DNA from: Novosphingobium sp. UBA6272
GTDB taxonomy: Bacteria > Pseudomonadota > Alphaproteobacteria > Sphingomonadales > Sphingomonadaceae
DNA: 64,000 bases
Assembly: GCF_002440635.1 (NCBI RefSeq)
Contig: NZ_DJUW01000035.1
Span: forward strand, 25,398-89,397
Direction of reading: 5' to 3'
Made by a program: the position numbers and the translations under genes. A model generated the notes under the pieces. The model did not search any database. It worked only from the letters and a program-made list of their open reading frames with translations, and had not been told where the DNA came from. Each line of letters starts with the position of its first letter. Positions within the stretch are counted from its first letter, which is position 1. Positions 41,119-50,152 of this stretch are shown here, in pieces.

Positions 41119-41421
41119 ATGCTGCTCATCGAAGGCTGGCTCAAACTGGGCGCAGGCGAGTTCGAAAAGGTCCGTGAACAAGGCATCGCCATGGTCAAGG
41201 CGACCAACGAAGAAGCCGGCTGCCTGCACTATTCCTTCGCGCAGGACATTTCCGACCCTGACCTGATCCGGATTTCCGAACGCTGGGAAAGCCAGGAAGC
41301 GCTCGCAGCTCACAGCGCTAGCGCGCACATGGCCGAATTCAACAAGGCGATGGGCAGCGTCAAGCGCGAGGGCGCCGACCTGTGGCTCTATTCGGCGGAG
41401 CAAGTCCGCAAGCTGATGTAG
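41119..41421 (+). CDS. Antibiotic biosynthesis monooxygenase (ABM) domain protein
   Basis: 100 residues, a single ferredoxin-like ABM domain: MLLIEGWLKL, then NEEAGCLHYSFAQDISDPDLIRISERWESQEALAAHSASAHMAEF. Similar small proteins are quinol monooxygenases (YgiN) or of unknown role. GGGAGAGG precedes the ATG at 41119. It converges with the molybdoenzyme gene, one base apart. Confidence 0.85.
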   Translation: MLLIEGWLKLGAGEFEKVREQGIAMVKATNEEAGCLHYSFAQDISDPDLIRISERWESQEALAAHSASAHMAEFNKAMGSVKREGADLWLYSAEQVRKLM

Positions 41422-41422
41422 C

Positions 41423-42178
41423 TCAGATTCCGGCGTACCACTGGTAGCCGCGGTGATCCTCCCAATAGCCGCCCTTGCCGCCGTATAGGCCGGCGAGGGT
41501 AGCGCGCAGTTCGATCCGCATCACGAACTTGGCCTGTTTGTAGCCAAGCTGGCGTTCGACCCGCAGCCGGACCGGGGCACCGTGGCCTTCGCTGAGCGGG
41601 GCATCGTTCATCCGCCAGGCAAGGATCGTCTGAGGGTGGAACGCGTCGATCAGGTCGATCGATTCATAGTACGGCTTGCCGTCAAAAGCGTCGGCGCAGT
41701 GGAACACCGCAAAGCGCGCTTCGGGCAGTAAACCGGCCGCGGCGAGAATCGGACCCAATTGCGGCCCCTGCCACTTCCCGATCGCGCTCCAGCCCTCCAC
41801 GCAATCGTGCCGGGTGATTTGGGTGCGCTGGGGCAGGCCCTTCAGCGCATCGAGGCCAAGCGCCAGCGGACGCTGGACCAGCCCGTCAACCCGCAACGTC
41901 CAGCCTGCAAAGCCGCTGGCGAGCGCGCGGCGATAGGCAGTGTCCTCGACTTTGGAATTGCCGTTGACCCGGAAACTGGGCGACATCTCACGCTCGGTAA
42001 ATTCCCGCGCCAGGGCATCGCCCATCAGCAGCCGCTGCGCGCGCATGGTCAATCCTTCGGCGCTGGCCAGACTATCGCGAAAGCCGGAACTGGCATTAAG
42101 CCGGTCGCACCCGCCGAGCAGCAGCCCGCCAGCTCCGGCCGCGCCCATCCCGATCAGCTTGCGGCGCGATAGCGTCAT
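41423..42178 (-). CDS. SUOX-like molybdopterin oxidoreductase, Tat lipoprotein
   Basis: 251 residues, oxidoreductase molybdopterin-binding domain. The N-terminus has a twin-arginine motif (SRRKLIGMG) and a lipobox (LLLGGC), so it is probably a Tat-exported lipoprotein. The Mo-ligating Cys is in TRHDCVEGWSAIGKWQG. The ATG at 42178 overlaps the stop of the cytochrome gene (ATGA); a longer frame from 42361 lies inside that gene and is rejected. Partner and topology recall MsrP/YedY, but this branch has no settled substrate. Confidence 0.87.
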   Translation of the reverse strand: MTLSRRKLIGMGAAGAGGLLLGGCDRLNASSGFRDSLASAEGLTMRAQRLLMGDALAREFTEREMSPSFRVNGNSKVEDTAYRRALASGFAGWTLRVDGLVQRPLALGLDALKGLPQRTQITRHDCVEGWSAIGKWQGPQLGPILAAAGLLPEARFAVFHCADAFDGKPYYESIDLIDAFHPQTILAWRMNDAPLSEGHGAPVRLRVERQLGYKQAKFVMRIELRATLAGLYGGKGGYWEDHRGYQWYAGI

Positions 42179-42939
42179 GCCCGGTCCTCCCGCTCGGCGG
42201 GCAAGCGGTACCAGCCGGTGATCATCGAGCGCAGTTCGTTGACGGGTCCGGCCAGAACCACCATCGCAATGTGGATCAGGAAGAATCCGACCAGGGCAAA
42301 GGCGCAGAGGAAGTGCAGCGACCGCGCCGATTGCCGCCCGCCCAGCAAGTCCAACAGCCACGGCCAGGCCGCATCCATCGCCGGCGACATGCCCAGCCCG
42401 GTCAGCACGATTCCCGGGAGCAGCACCAGCAGGACAGCGCTGTAAGCCAGCTTCTGCAACACGTTATAGCGCAGCGCGGCGGCTCCGGTAGGAAAGCGCA
42501 GCCGCGCATGCTCGCGCAGATCGTGCCACAAGTGGCGCGGAGCGAGTTCAGCCGGGAGCGGGGCAATCTCGCGGCGCAGCCTCCCGCTCAGCAGCGTCCA
42601 GAGCAGATAAACGAGCAGCGCCGCCAGCAGCAGCCAGGCGAAAGCCAGATGCCACAGCCGCGCATCGGCCAGGCTGTAGGCCGACGGGATCGTCACCGCG
42701 CCGGGAAAGGGAATGCCGTCGTTCACCTTTTCGAGATCGAGCCAGGCCGGATCGGAATTGGCCCCGTAGTGGCCCCAGTACAGCCGGGGATGAGCGTTGA
42801 AGATCATCAGCCCGCTCATCAGCATGACGGTGACGACCACGGCGTTGAACCAGTGCCAGACCCTGGTCAGCCAGCCATGGCGGCGGACGAGATCGCCGCC
42901 GCGCGGGGAACCATTCGTTCCGTGTGACTGCTCGGCCAT
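42175..42939 (-). CDS. Cytochrome b561-type membrane subunit
   Basis: 254 residues with four TM segments carrying haem-ligating His residues (VRRHGWLTRVWHWFN, LWHLAFAWLLL, RSLHFLCAFALVGFFLIHIAMVV). It should pass electrons to the SUOX-like enzyme encoded just downstream with a four-base overlap. Function as a quinol-linked electron donor is inferred from gene order and family. Confidence 0.87.
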   Translation of the reverse strand: MAEQSHGTNGSPRGGDLVRRHGWLTRVWHWFNAVVVTVMLMSGLMIFNAHPRLYWGHYGANSDPAWLDLEKVNDGIPFPGAVTIPSAYSLADARLWHLAFAWLLLAALLVYLLWTLLSGRLRREIAPLPAELAPRHLWHDLREHARLRFPTGAAALRYNVLQKLAYSAVLLVLLPGIVLTGLGMSPAMDAAWPWLLDLLGGRQSARSLHFLCAFALVGFFLIHIAMVVLAGPVNELRSMITGWYRLPAEREDRA

Positions 42940-43071
42940 CCCCGTCCTCCGCTACGCACCCTGCCTATTGCCAGACGAAGTTCGGCGCAACTGCGCGATT
43001 GGTTACACCGCGTTGCCGCCTCTTGCGCCGTCCATGCCCCTACCTTACCCGGACCTTTGGGGAGAACCAGC

Positions 43072-43977
43072 GTGCCATCCGGCCAGCCAAGCAAGCACCA
43101 CCACATGATGCCGTTCCTGGCGGTTGCCGCCGGGATCGCCAGCTTTTCGGTGATGGACGCGCTGATGAAAGGCGCCAGCCTGGAAGTCGGTGCCTACAAC
43201 GCGATGCTGTGGCGTTCGCTGCTGGGGGCCGCCTTGATGGTTCCGCTGTGGCGACTTTCGGGCGGAGTCTGGCCGCAGCGCGAAGCTCTGCGGCTTCATG
43301 GGCTGCGCGGTCTGAACGGCGCGATCATGGCCACGATGTTCTTCTATGGCCTCAAGTTTCTGCCCCTGGCCGAAGGCATGGCGATCAGTTTCATCGCTCC
43401 GCTGATTGCTCTTTATCTGGCAGCCGTATTGCTGGGCGAAAAGATCGAGAGCCGGGCGATCTTCGCCTCGGTGCTGGGCCTGGCCGGCGTAGCGGTTATC
43501 GCCGGTGCCCGCCTGAGCGAGGGCGGTTACAGCAGCCAGGCCGCCTGGGGGATCGCCGCGATCCTTGGTTCGGCCGTGCTCTATGCCTGGAACCTGATTC
43601 TCCAGCGCCAGCAGGCGAAACTCGCCGCGCCGATCGAGGTCGCCACCTTTCAGGCGCTGTTCGCCTCACTGTTTCTGGGCCTGCTGGCTCCGTGGCTGGC
43701 GGTGCAGCCCTCAACAGCGGTGCAGGGCTATGTCAGCGGATCGGCGGTGCTGGCGGCGATTTCGCTGATGATGATTTCCTGGGGATATGGCCGCGAAGAA
43801 ACCCAGGTGCTGCTGCCCTTGGAATACAGCGCCTTTGTCTGGGCCGCCTTGTTCGGCTGGCTGATTTTCGACGAAGCCTTGACCCTCCCCACCATCGCGG
43901 GTGCGGTGCTGATCGTGATCGGCTGCTGGATCGCGGCGAAACGGCAACCCGTCCATACCGAACAGACCGTACTTTAG
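43072..43977 (+). CDS. EamA/DMT-family transporter
   Basis: 301 residues with ten TM segments in two EamA repeats (about 8-135 and 150-288). KHHHMMPFLAVAAGIASFSVMDALMKG opens the first repeat, and AISFIAPLIALYLAAVLLGEKIESRAI and LEYSAFVWAALFGWLIFDEALTLPTIAGAVLI are the paired signature ends. The GTG at 43072 has GGAG about seven bases upstream. Substrate unknown. Confidence 0.87.
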   Translation: MPSGQPSKHHHMMPFLAVAAGIASFSVMDALMKGASLEVGAYNAMLWRSLLGAALMVPLWRLSGGVWPQREALRLHGLRGLNGAIMATMFFYGLKFLPLAEGMAISFIAPLIALYLAAVLLGEKIESRAIFASVLGLAGVAVIAGARLSEGGYSSQAAWGIAAILGSAVLYAWNLILQRQQAKLAAPIEVATFQALFASLFLGLLAPWLAVQPSTAVQGYVSGSAVLAAISLMMISWGYGREETQVLLPLEYSAFVWAALFGWLIFDEALTLPTIAGAVLIVIGCWIAAKRQPVHTEQTVL

Positions 43978-44124
43978 TCTAATCCGGACCTTCCGCCCCT
44001 TGACCTGAACCCGTTTCGCGCGCATCGGCGGCGCCGACAGACGGCCTTGCTGCATCCGCGAATAGGGGCGCGCCCAAACACTTCGCCGGATACGTAAGGT
44101 CTCCACAGTTCAGGAGACATTCGC

Positions 44125-46800
44125 ATGACCCAGGTCGGACAGGACACGCTCGGCACCCGCTCCACGCTCAACGTGGGCGGCAAGGACTACGCCTATTATT
44201 CGCTCAGCAAGGCCGCAGCCAAGCTCGGCGATATCAGCCGCCTGCCGTTTTCGATGAAGGTCCTGCTGGAAAATCTGCTGCGCTTCGAGGACGGCGGCTT
44301 CACGGTCTCCACCGCCGACGTCCAGGCGGTCGTCGACTGGCAGAAGAACCCCAAGGAATCGACCAACGAAATCCAGTACCGCCCGGCCCGCGTGCTGCTG
44401 CAGGATTTCACCGGCGTGCCCTGCGTGGTTGACCTCGCCGCGATGCGCGATGCGATCGCCAAGCTGGGCGGCGACACCAGCAAGATCAACCCGCTGGTCC
44501 CGGTGAACCTCGTGATCGACCACTCGGTGATGGTCGATGAGTTCGGCCATCCCAAGGCCTTCGAAGAAAACGTCGAGATCGAATACCACCGCAACATGGA
44601 GCGCTATGACTTCCTCAAGTGGGGTTCCAAGTCGCTCAACAATTTCTACGCCGTCCCCCCGGGCACCGGGATCTGCCACCAGGTAAACCTGGAAAACATT
44701 GCTCGGACAGTCTGGTCTTCGACCGACCAGAACGGCGCGACCGTGGCCTATCCCGACACCTGCGTCGGAACCGACAGCCACACCACCATGATCAACGGCC
44801 TGGGCGTGCTGGGCTGGGGCGTCGGCGGGATCGAAGCCGAGGCCGCGATGCTCGGCCAGCCGGTTTCGATGCTGATCCCCGAAGTGGTCGGCTTCAAGCT
44901 GACCGGCTCCTTGCGCGAAGGCGTGACCGCGACCGACCTGGTGCTGACCTGCACCAATCTCCTCCGCAAGCACGGCGTGGTGGGCCGCTTCGTCGAATAC
45001 TTCGGCCCGGGCCTCGCCTCGCTGAGCCTCGCCGACCGCGCGACGCTCGCCAATATGGCCCCCGAATATGGCGCGACTTGCGGCTTCTTCGGGATCGACG
45101 ACAAGACGATCGACTATCTGCGCCTGACCGGCCGCGAGGAAAGCCAGATTGCGCTGGTCGAAGCCTATGCCAGGCAGCAGGGTTTCTGGATCGATGCCAA
45201 TGCGGCCGATCCGATCTTCTCCTCAACGCTCGAACTCGACATGGGCAGCGTGGTCCCCTCGCTCGCCGGGCCGAAGCGCCCGCAGGACCGGGTCAACCTT
45301 GAAGACGTCGACGATGTCTTCGCCAAGGACATGGCCGAGACCTACAAGCGCGCCAACACCCGCGTGCCGGTAAGCGGCAAGGACTTCGATATCGGCGACG
45401 GCGACGTGATGATCGCGGCGATCACCAGCTGCACCAACACCAGCAACCCCGGCGTGCTGGTCGCCGCCGGGCTGGTCGCCAAGAAGGCCGACGAGCTGGG
45501 CCTCAAGCCCAAGCCCTGGGTCAAGACTTCGCTGGCCCCCGGAAGCCAAGTCGTCACCGACTATCTGGTCAAGGCCGGACTGCAGCAGCACCTCGACAAT
45601 ATCGGCTTCAACCTGGTCGGCTATGGCTGCACCACCTGCATTGGCAACTCTGGCCCCTTGGCCGAACCGATCAGCAAGGCGATCAACGAAAACGGCCTGG
45701 TCGCCGCCGCCGTGATCTCGGGCAACCGCAACTTCGAAGGCCGCGTTTCGCCTGATGTGCGCGCCAACTTCCTTGCCAGCCCGCCGCTGGTGGTGGCCTA
45801 TGCGCTGAAGGGCACGGTGATCGACGATTTCGTCACCACGCCGATCGGCACCGGCAAGGACGGTCAGGACGTGTTCCTCAGGGACATCTGGCCCACCAAC
45901 CTCGAAGTCGCGAGCACCATGGCCGCCTGCGTCACCCGCGAGATGTTCCAGGCCCGCTATGCCGACGTGTACAAGGGCGATGCCCACTGGCAGGCAATCA
46001 ACGTCACCGGCAGCGAAACCTACCAGTGGCGCGCCGGTTCGACCTATGTTGCCAACCCGCCCTATTTCGAGGGCATGTCGATGACCCCCGCCCCGGTGCA
46101 GGACATTGTCAATGCCAAGCCGCTGCTGATCCTGGGCGATTCGATCACCACCGACCACATCAGCCCGGCCGGCAACATCAAGGCTGACAGCCCGGCGGGC
46201 CAGTGGTTGATGGAGCATCAGGTCGCCAAGGCCGACTTCAATAGCTACGGCGCGCGCCGCGGCCACCACGAAGTGATGATGCGCGGCACCTTTGCCAACA
46301 TTCGGATCAAGAACGAAATGGTCCCGGGCATCGAAGGCGGCATGAGCAAGTACAACGGCGAAGTCATGCCGGTTTACGATGCCGCGATGAAGCACAAGGC
46401 GGATGGCACGCCGATGGTGGTGGTCGCCGGCAAGGAATACGGCACCGGTTCCAGCCGCGACTGGGCCGCCAAGGGCACCAACCTCTTGGGCGTGCGCGCG
46501 GTGATCGTTGAGAGCTTTGAGCGCATCCACCGTTCGAACCTGGTCGGCATGGGCGTGCTGCCGTTGCAGTTCAAGGACGGTGAAACCCGCACGTCGCTCG
46601 GCCTCGATGGCGATTGCACTTATACCATCCAGGGCGTCGCCAGCCTGACCCCGCGCGAGGACGTCGAAGTCCAGGTGACCCGCGGCGACGGCAGCCAGTT
46701 CAGCTTCACCGCGCTGTGCCGGATCGATACCGCCAACGAGGTCGAGTACTTCATGAACGGCGGGATCCTGCACTACGTTCTGCGCAAGCTGGCGGCCTGA
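44125..46800 (+). CDS. acnA: Aconitate hydratase AcnA
   Basis: 891 residues, aconitase A/IRP type of the citric acid cycle. It converts citrate to isocitrate through cis-aconitate using a [4Fe-4S] cluster. Cluster ligands are in TSCTNTSNP and GYGCTTCIGNSGPL (about residue 500), and GTGICHQVNLE and CVGTDSHTTMINGLGVLGWGVGGIEAE are conserved. C-terminal swivel domain: GKEYGTGSSRDWAAKGTNLLGV. Monocistronic by spacing. Confidence 0.98.
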   Translation: MTQVGQDTLGTRSTLNVGGKDYAYYSLSKAAAKLGDISRLPFSMKVLLENLLRFEDGGFTVSTADVQAVVDWQKNPKESTNEIQYRPARVLLQDFTGVPCVVDLAAMRDAIAKLGGDTSKINPLVPVNLVIDHSVMVDEFGHPKAFEENVEIEYHRNMERYDFLKWGSKSLNNFYAVPPGTGICHQVNLENIARTVWSSTDQNGATVAYPDTCVGTDSHTTMINGLGVLGWGVGGIEAEAAMLGQPVSMLIPEVVGFKLTGSLREGVTATDLVLTCTNLLRKHGVVGRFVEYFGPGLASLSLADRATLANMAPEYGATCGFFGIDDKTIDYLRLTGREESQIALVEAYARQQGFWIDANAADPIFSSTLELDMGSVVPSLAGPKRPQDRVNLEDVDDVFAKDMAETYKRANTRVPVSGKDFDIGDGDVMIAAITSCTNTSNPGVLVAAGLVAKKADELGLKPKPWVKTSLAPGSQVVTDYLVKAGLQQHLDNIGFNLVGYGCTTCIGNSGPLAEPISKAINENGLVAAAVISGNRNFEGRVSPDVRANFLASPPLVVAYALKGTVIDDFVTTPIGTGKDGQDVFLRDIWPTNLEVASTMAACVTREMFQARYADVYKGDAHWQAINVTGSETYQWRAGSTYVANPPYFEGMSMTPAPVQDIVNAKPLLILGDSITTDHISPAGNIKADSPAGQWLMEHQVAKADFNSYGARRGHHEVMMRGTFANIRIKNEMVPGIEGGMSKYNGEVMPVYDAAMKHKADGTPMVVVAGKEYGTGSSRDWAAKGTNLLGVRAVIVESFERIHRSNLVGMGVLPLQFKDGETRTSLGLDGDCTYTIQGVASLTPREDVEVQVTRGDGSQFSFTALCRIDTANEVEYFMNGGILHYVLRKLAA

Positions 46801-46868
46801 TCCGTTCAGCCACGGTTTAGCCGGCGGGGCGCAGCCTTCCTTTCCGTTTCCACAACGGGAGGAACGCG

Positions 46869-47378
46869 ATGCCCCGCCTGCTGTTCACCGCGATTGCTCT
46901 GGCACTCGCCGCCCCGGCGCTGGCCCAGACCGCCAATCCGCAGATCGACTACAAGGGCTTCCTCAAGCTCGCGCAGGAGCTTGAGCCGGTTCGCGAGGCG
47001 CACCGGCTGCCGTGGGACAAGTTCATCGCCAAGGCCCGTAGCGAAAGCGCGCTGCTGCTCGATGCCCGGTCCGAGCGGGCCTACAACCAGGGGCATATCA
47101 AGGGCGCGGTGAACCTGCCGTTTTCGGACTTCACTGACGAGGCGCTGCGCGAAGTGATCGGCAAGCACCCGAACCGACCGATCTACATCTATTGCAACAA
47201 CAATTTCGCTGACAACGCCGCGCCGGTGGTGACCAAGCGCGTCGACATGGCGCTCAACATCCCGACCTTCGTCAACCTGCACGGCTATGGGTATAGCAAC
47301 GTGTGGGAACTGGCTGATGTGGTCAGCACCCGGCAGCTTGGCGAAGACTGGGTGCGCGGCCCCGCTCGCGGCCTTTGA
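46869..47378 (+). CDS. Exported rhodanese-like protein
   Basis: 169 residues with a Sec signal peptide (LAAPALAQ) and one rhodanese domain. LLDARSERAYNQGHIKGAVNLPFSDF is the CH2-like start, and the active-site loop is YIYCNNNF with the catalytic Cys. The loop differs from classical thiosulfate:cyanide sulfurtransferases, so the substrate is open. It ends just before a bidirectional-looking terminator. Confidence 0.87.
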   Translation: MPRLLFTAIALALAAPALAQTANPQIDYKGFLKLAQELEPVREAHRLPWDKFIAKARSESALLLDARSERAYNQGHIKGAVNLPFSDFTDEALREVIGKHPNRPIYIYCNNNFADNAAPVVTKRVDMALNIPTFVNLHGYGYSNVWELADVVSTRQLGEDWVRGPARGL

Positions 47379-47387
47379 GCGAACAAG

Positions 47388-47417
47388 CAAAAGGGGCGGC
47401 CCTTGCGGACCGCCCCT
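47388..47417 (-). terminator. Rho-independent terminator of the Ser/Thr-repeat gene
   Basis: Read on the minus strand: AGGGGCGG (47417-47410), a 10-base loop, CCGCCCCT (47399-47392), then TTT. It lies about 30 bases after the stop of the minus-strand gene at 47447 and immediately after the rhodanese gene, so it may serve both. Confidence 0.8.
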
Positions 47418-47446
47418 GCCCAAGATCTGGTTGAATTACTGTTGGT

Positions 47447-48427
47447 TCAGTCCGCCTTGCGGGCGATCCGGCGCCGGCCGAGCACGGCCGCTGCGGCCGC
47501 ACCGAACAGCACCATCATCGGCGGAGCCGGAACGTCGTGGCCGCCGGTCGAGTGTCCGCCAGAGGTGTGGCCGCCCGAAGTATGGCCGCCGGTGCTGGTC
47601 GAGGTCGACGAGCTGGTCGAAGACGAGCCCGAAGTGGACGTCGAGCTCGAGGTTGAGGTCGACGAGCTGGTCGAGCTCGATGTGCTGGTCGAAGACGAGC
47701 TGGTGACATTGCCCGAAGAGGTGCTGACGTTGCCCGACGAGGTGCTGACGTTGCCCGACGAGGTGGTCGTCGTGCTGGTCACGCCGCCGGTCGAGGTCGA
47801 AACGCCGCCAGTCGAAGTGGAAACACCGCCGGTCGAGGTCGAGACACCGCCGGTCGAGGTCGAAACGCCGCCCGTGGTCGACGAGGTCGAGCTGCCGCCG
47901 GTCGAAGTCGAGGTGGAGCTGCCGCCGGTCGAGGTCGAACCGCCTGACGAGGAGCTGGAGGTCGATCCCGTGGTCGTGCTGGTGACGACAACCGAACCGC
48001 CGCCGCCGCTGCTCGATCCGCCAAAGAAGCCGCCAAAGAAGCCGCCACCCATCCCGTAGCCGCCGCTGCCGCCGACGATCACGGTCTGCCCGCCGCTGCC
48101 GCCTTCGGGCATCGGCTGCTGCGGCAGCTGGGGCATCATCGGCACGGCCATGGCCATCTGCTGTGGCGCGTCGCAGGTGTAGGACTTGGTGACCACGCGC
48201 CGGATCTTCTTGGTCTTGCTGACCGGGCCCTTGGCCAGCACCCGCCGCTTGTGCACGGTCACCTTGCCGCGCGGCTTGCTAACCGCGACGCGCTTGGTCG
48301 GTTTCGCGTGCTTGACGTATGTGGTCTGCGCTGCTGGAGCCTCGGCGACATGCACCGCACCACCGCCCGCAACCGCGCCAGCAGCCGTAAAAGCCGCAAG
48401 TTTCGCAAGTGCCATCCGAACCGACAT
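47447..48427 (-). CDS. Ser/Thr/Gly-repeat surface protein with PEP-CTERM-like tail
   Basis: 326 residues, unrecognised. Order: signal peptide (residues 1-30), a basic region with Lys/Arg-rich repeats (about 38-85), a Gly-rich segment (GYGMGGGFFGGFFGGSS), a long Ser/Thr tract with tandem units GGVSTST (four) and SGNVSTS (three), GGHTSGGHTSGGH, and finally VPAPPMMVLFGAAAAAVLGR plus basic residues. The end has the layout of a PEP-CTERM sorting signal (Pro motif, hydrophobic helix, Arg cluster), with VPAP in place of VPEP. Probably exported and cell-surface bound. No exosortase gene is in the window. Confidence 0.75.
   Translation of the reverse strand: MSVRMALAKLAAFTAAGAVAGGGAVHVAEAPAAQTTYVKHAKPTKRVAVSKPRGKVTVHKRRVLAKGPVSKTKKIRRVVTKSYTCDAPQQMAMAVPMMPQLPQQPMPEGGSGGQTVIVGGSGGYGMGGGFFGGFFGGSSSGGGGSVVVTSTTTGSTSSSSSGGSTSTGGSSTSTSTGGSSTSSTTGGVSTSTGGVSTSTGGVSTSTGGVSTSTGGVTSTTTTSSGNVSTSSGNVSTSSGNVTSSSSTSTSSSTSSSTSTSSSTSTSGSSSTSSSTSTSTGGHTSGGHTSGGHSTGGHDVPAPPMMVLFGAAAAAVLGRRRIARKAD
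47700..47880. repeat. 21-bp tandem repeats inside the Ser/Thr-repeat gene
   Basis: The + strand shows near-identical 21-base units of two kinds, gtgctgacgttgcccgacga and acgccgccggtcgaggtcga (20 of 21 bases shown). They encode the SGNVSTS and GGVSTST units. Such in-frame repeats can change copy number by slippage and so vary the length of the protein. Confidence 0.8.
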
Positions 48428-48654
48428 AAGCTCTGCTCTCTATTGCCCTGGGGGCTGTTATGCTGACGGCCCAACGCCATCTGCACGCCCCGATAAAGCC
48501 AAAAGGACAGAGGAACGTTAAAGCGACAATCATATTAACCGTGTTTCGGGGGTCCCGATCCGGGAAAAATGCAGATTGCGTGTAGGCCGGGCAGCTTGTG
48601 TCCCATTCTGGAACTCATATCGCGCCAATCCCCAACGCGATGTTGCCGAGATGG

Positions 48655-49695
48655 TTATTTTACCCCGGGATCCGGAGAATCGAACAGCGGCCCGGCTGCG
48701 CCGCTGGGAGGGGCGATTCCCAGGTGCTGCCAGGCCCGGTCGTTTAGGCAGCGGCCCCGCGCCGTGCGGGCAATCAGGCCGAGCTGGATCAGGTAAGGTT
48801 CGATCACATCCTCGATCGTATCGCGCGGCTCGGAAAGACCCGCCGCGAGCGTTTCGACCCCGACCGGGCCACCCTTGTATATATCGGCGATCATCATCAG
48901 GTAGCGCCGGTCCATCGCATCGAGCCCCAGCGCATCGACTTCCAGCCGGGTCAGCGAGGCATCGGCGATCTCGCGCGTCACCACCCCGTCGCCCGCGACG
49001 TGGGCAAAGTCGCGAACCCGGCGCAGCAGACGGCCGGCGACCCGCGGCGTCCCCCGCGCGCGGCGGGCGATTTCCTGCGCCCCCGCTGGATCGATCCCGA
49101 TCCCGAGCAGCCCCGCGCCGCGCGTCACCACCCGTTCAAGTTCCGGCACCGTATAGAAATTCAGCCGCACCGGGATCCCGAAACGGTCGCGCAGCGGCGT
49201 GGTCAGCAGCCCGGCGCGGGTAGTCGCGCCGACCAGCGTGAACGGCGGCAGATCGATCCGCACCGAGCGCGCCGAGGGCCCCTCGCCGATGATCAGGTCG
49301 AGCGCGCGGTCCTCCATCGCCGGATAGAGCACTTCCTCGACCTGCGGGTTGAGGCGGTGAATCTCGTCGATGAACAGGACGTCGCCTTCTTCCAGATTGG
49401 TCAGCAGCGCGGCCAGATCACCGGCCTTGGCGATCACTGGCCCGGACGTGGCACGAAAGCCGACCCCGAGTTCGCGCGCAACGATCTGCGCCAGCGTGGT
49501 CTTGCCCAGCCCCGGCGGCCCAAAGAACAACACATGATCCATCGCCTCGCCGCGCGACCTGGCGCTTTCGATGAAGACCCGCAGGTTGTCCTTGGCGGCA
49601 GCCTGGCCGACGAATTCGGACAGGGTTTTCGGCCGGAGCGCAGCGTCAGCGTCATCCGGCTGGCGTTGGGGGGTGAGGATGGGGTTATCGGTCAT
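48655..49695 (-). CDS. ruvB: Holliday junction helicase subunit RuvB
   Basis: 346 residues, AAA+ motor for branch migration. Walker A GPPGLGKTTLAQI, Walker B VLFIDEIHRL, sensor region VGATTRAGLLTTPLRDRFG, and a C-terminal winged helix with IEPYLIQLGLIARTARGR. It is separated from ruvA by a 403-base repeat-bounded GIY-YIG unit. The 227-base gap on its 3' side has no gene. Confidence 0.98.
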   Translation of the reverse strand: MTDNPILTPQRQPDDADAALRPKTLSEFVGQAAAKDNLRVFIESARSRGEAMDHVLFFGPPGLGKTTLAQIVARELGVGFRATSGPVIAKAGDLAALLTNLEEGDVLFIDEIHRLNPQVEEVLYPAMEDRALDLIIGEGPSARSVRIDLPPFTLVGATTRAGLLTTPLRDRFGIPVRLNFYTVPELERVVTRGAGLLGIGIDPAGAQEIARRARGTPRVAGRLLRRVRDFAHVAGDGVVTREIADASLTRLEVDALGLDAMDRRYLMMIADIYKGGPVGVETLAAGLSEPRDTIEDVIEPYLIQLGLIARTARGRCLNDRAWQHLGIAPPSGAAGPLFDSPDPGVK

Positions 49696-49726
49696 GCGAA
49701 CGATGCCTCCATTCCCATCCCGTTTC

Positions 49727-50129
49727 CGTCACCCTGAACTTGTTTCAGGGTCCATTTCGCGGCACGCTTCACCGCATGCGGCAGGAACGGCTCCCTTGCG
49801 TCTACATTCTGGCGAGCGGGCACTACGGCACGCTTTACATTGGCGTTACTTCCGATCTGATCGCGCGCCTTTGGCAACATCGCAACAATGCCCTGCCAGG
49901 CTTCACCAGTCGGCATAAGATCTACAGATTGGTTCACTACGAACTTTTCGGCGAGATGGAACCCGCGATCCTGCGCGAGAAGCGGCTGAAGCGCTGGCAC
50001 CGACCGTGGAAGATCAACCTGATCAACGAGCACAACCCGCATTGGACCGACCTTGCCGTGGGGCTGGGTTTGCCGCCGCTTGCTCCGGGCAATCCGAGAA
50101 ATGGACCCTGAAACAAGTTCAGGGTGACG
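49727..50129. mobile_element. Repeat-bounded GIY-YIG unit between ruvB and ruvA
   Basis: The arms 49727-49758 and 50098-50129 are perfect reverse complements over 32 bases; each contains the palindrome with stem ACCCTGAA / TTCAGGGT. The outer 30 bases are the same as in the REP doublet at 36045-36183. The unit contains one gene, for a GIY-YIG protein, whose stop codon lies inside the right arm. It fits tightly between ruvB (start 49695) and ruvA (stop 50153). Mobility is inferred, not shown. Confidence 0.6.
49776..50111 (+). CDS. Small GIY-YIG nuclease-domain protein
   Basis: 111 residues, single GIY-YIG domain: VYILASGHYGTLYIGVTSDLIARLWQHR (Tyr and Arg of the active site), then YRLVHYELFGEMEPAILREKRLKRWHR with the Glu. 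This is the UPF0213/YhbQ-like type. The ATG at 49776 is the first in the frame, which is open from within the left repeat arm; the last residues (NGP) and the TGA are encoded by the right arm. The frame is opposite to ruvA/ruvB. It could process the palindromes that surround it; this is a hypothesis. Confidence 0.85.
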   Translation: MRQERLPCVYILASGHYGTLYIGVTSDLIARLWQHRNNALPGFTSRHKIYRLVHYELFGEMEPAILREKRLKRWHRPWKINLINEHNPHWTDLAVGLGLPPLAPGNPRNGP

Positions 50130-50152
50130 ATCAAGGAGTTGTTGGAGGCAAT

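Noticed and set aside
39979..41403. 474-residue open frame on the minus strand
   Set aside because: Runs opposite two SNase-like genes and the ABM gene, each of which has clear family motifs and ribosome sites.
45223..46773. 516-residue open frame on the minus strand
   Set aside because: Antisense shadow of acnA.
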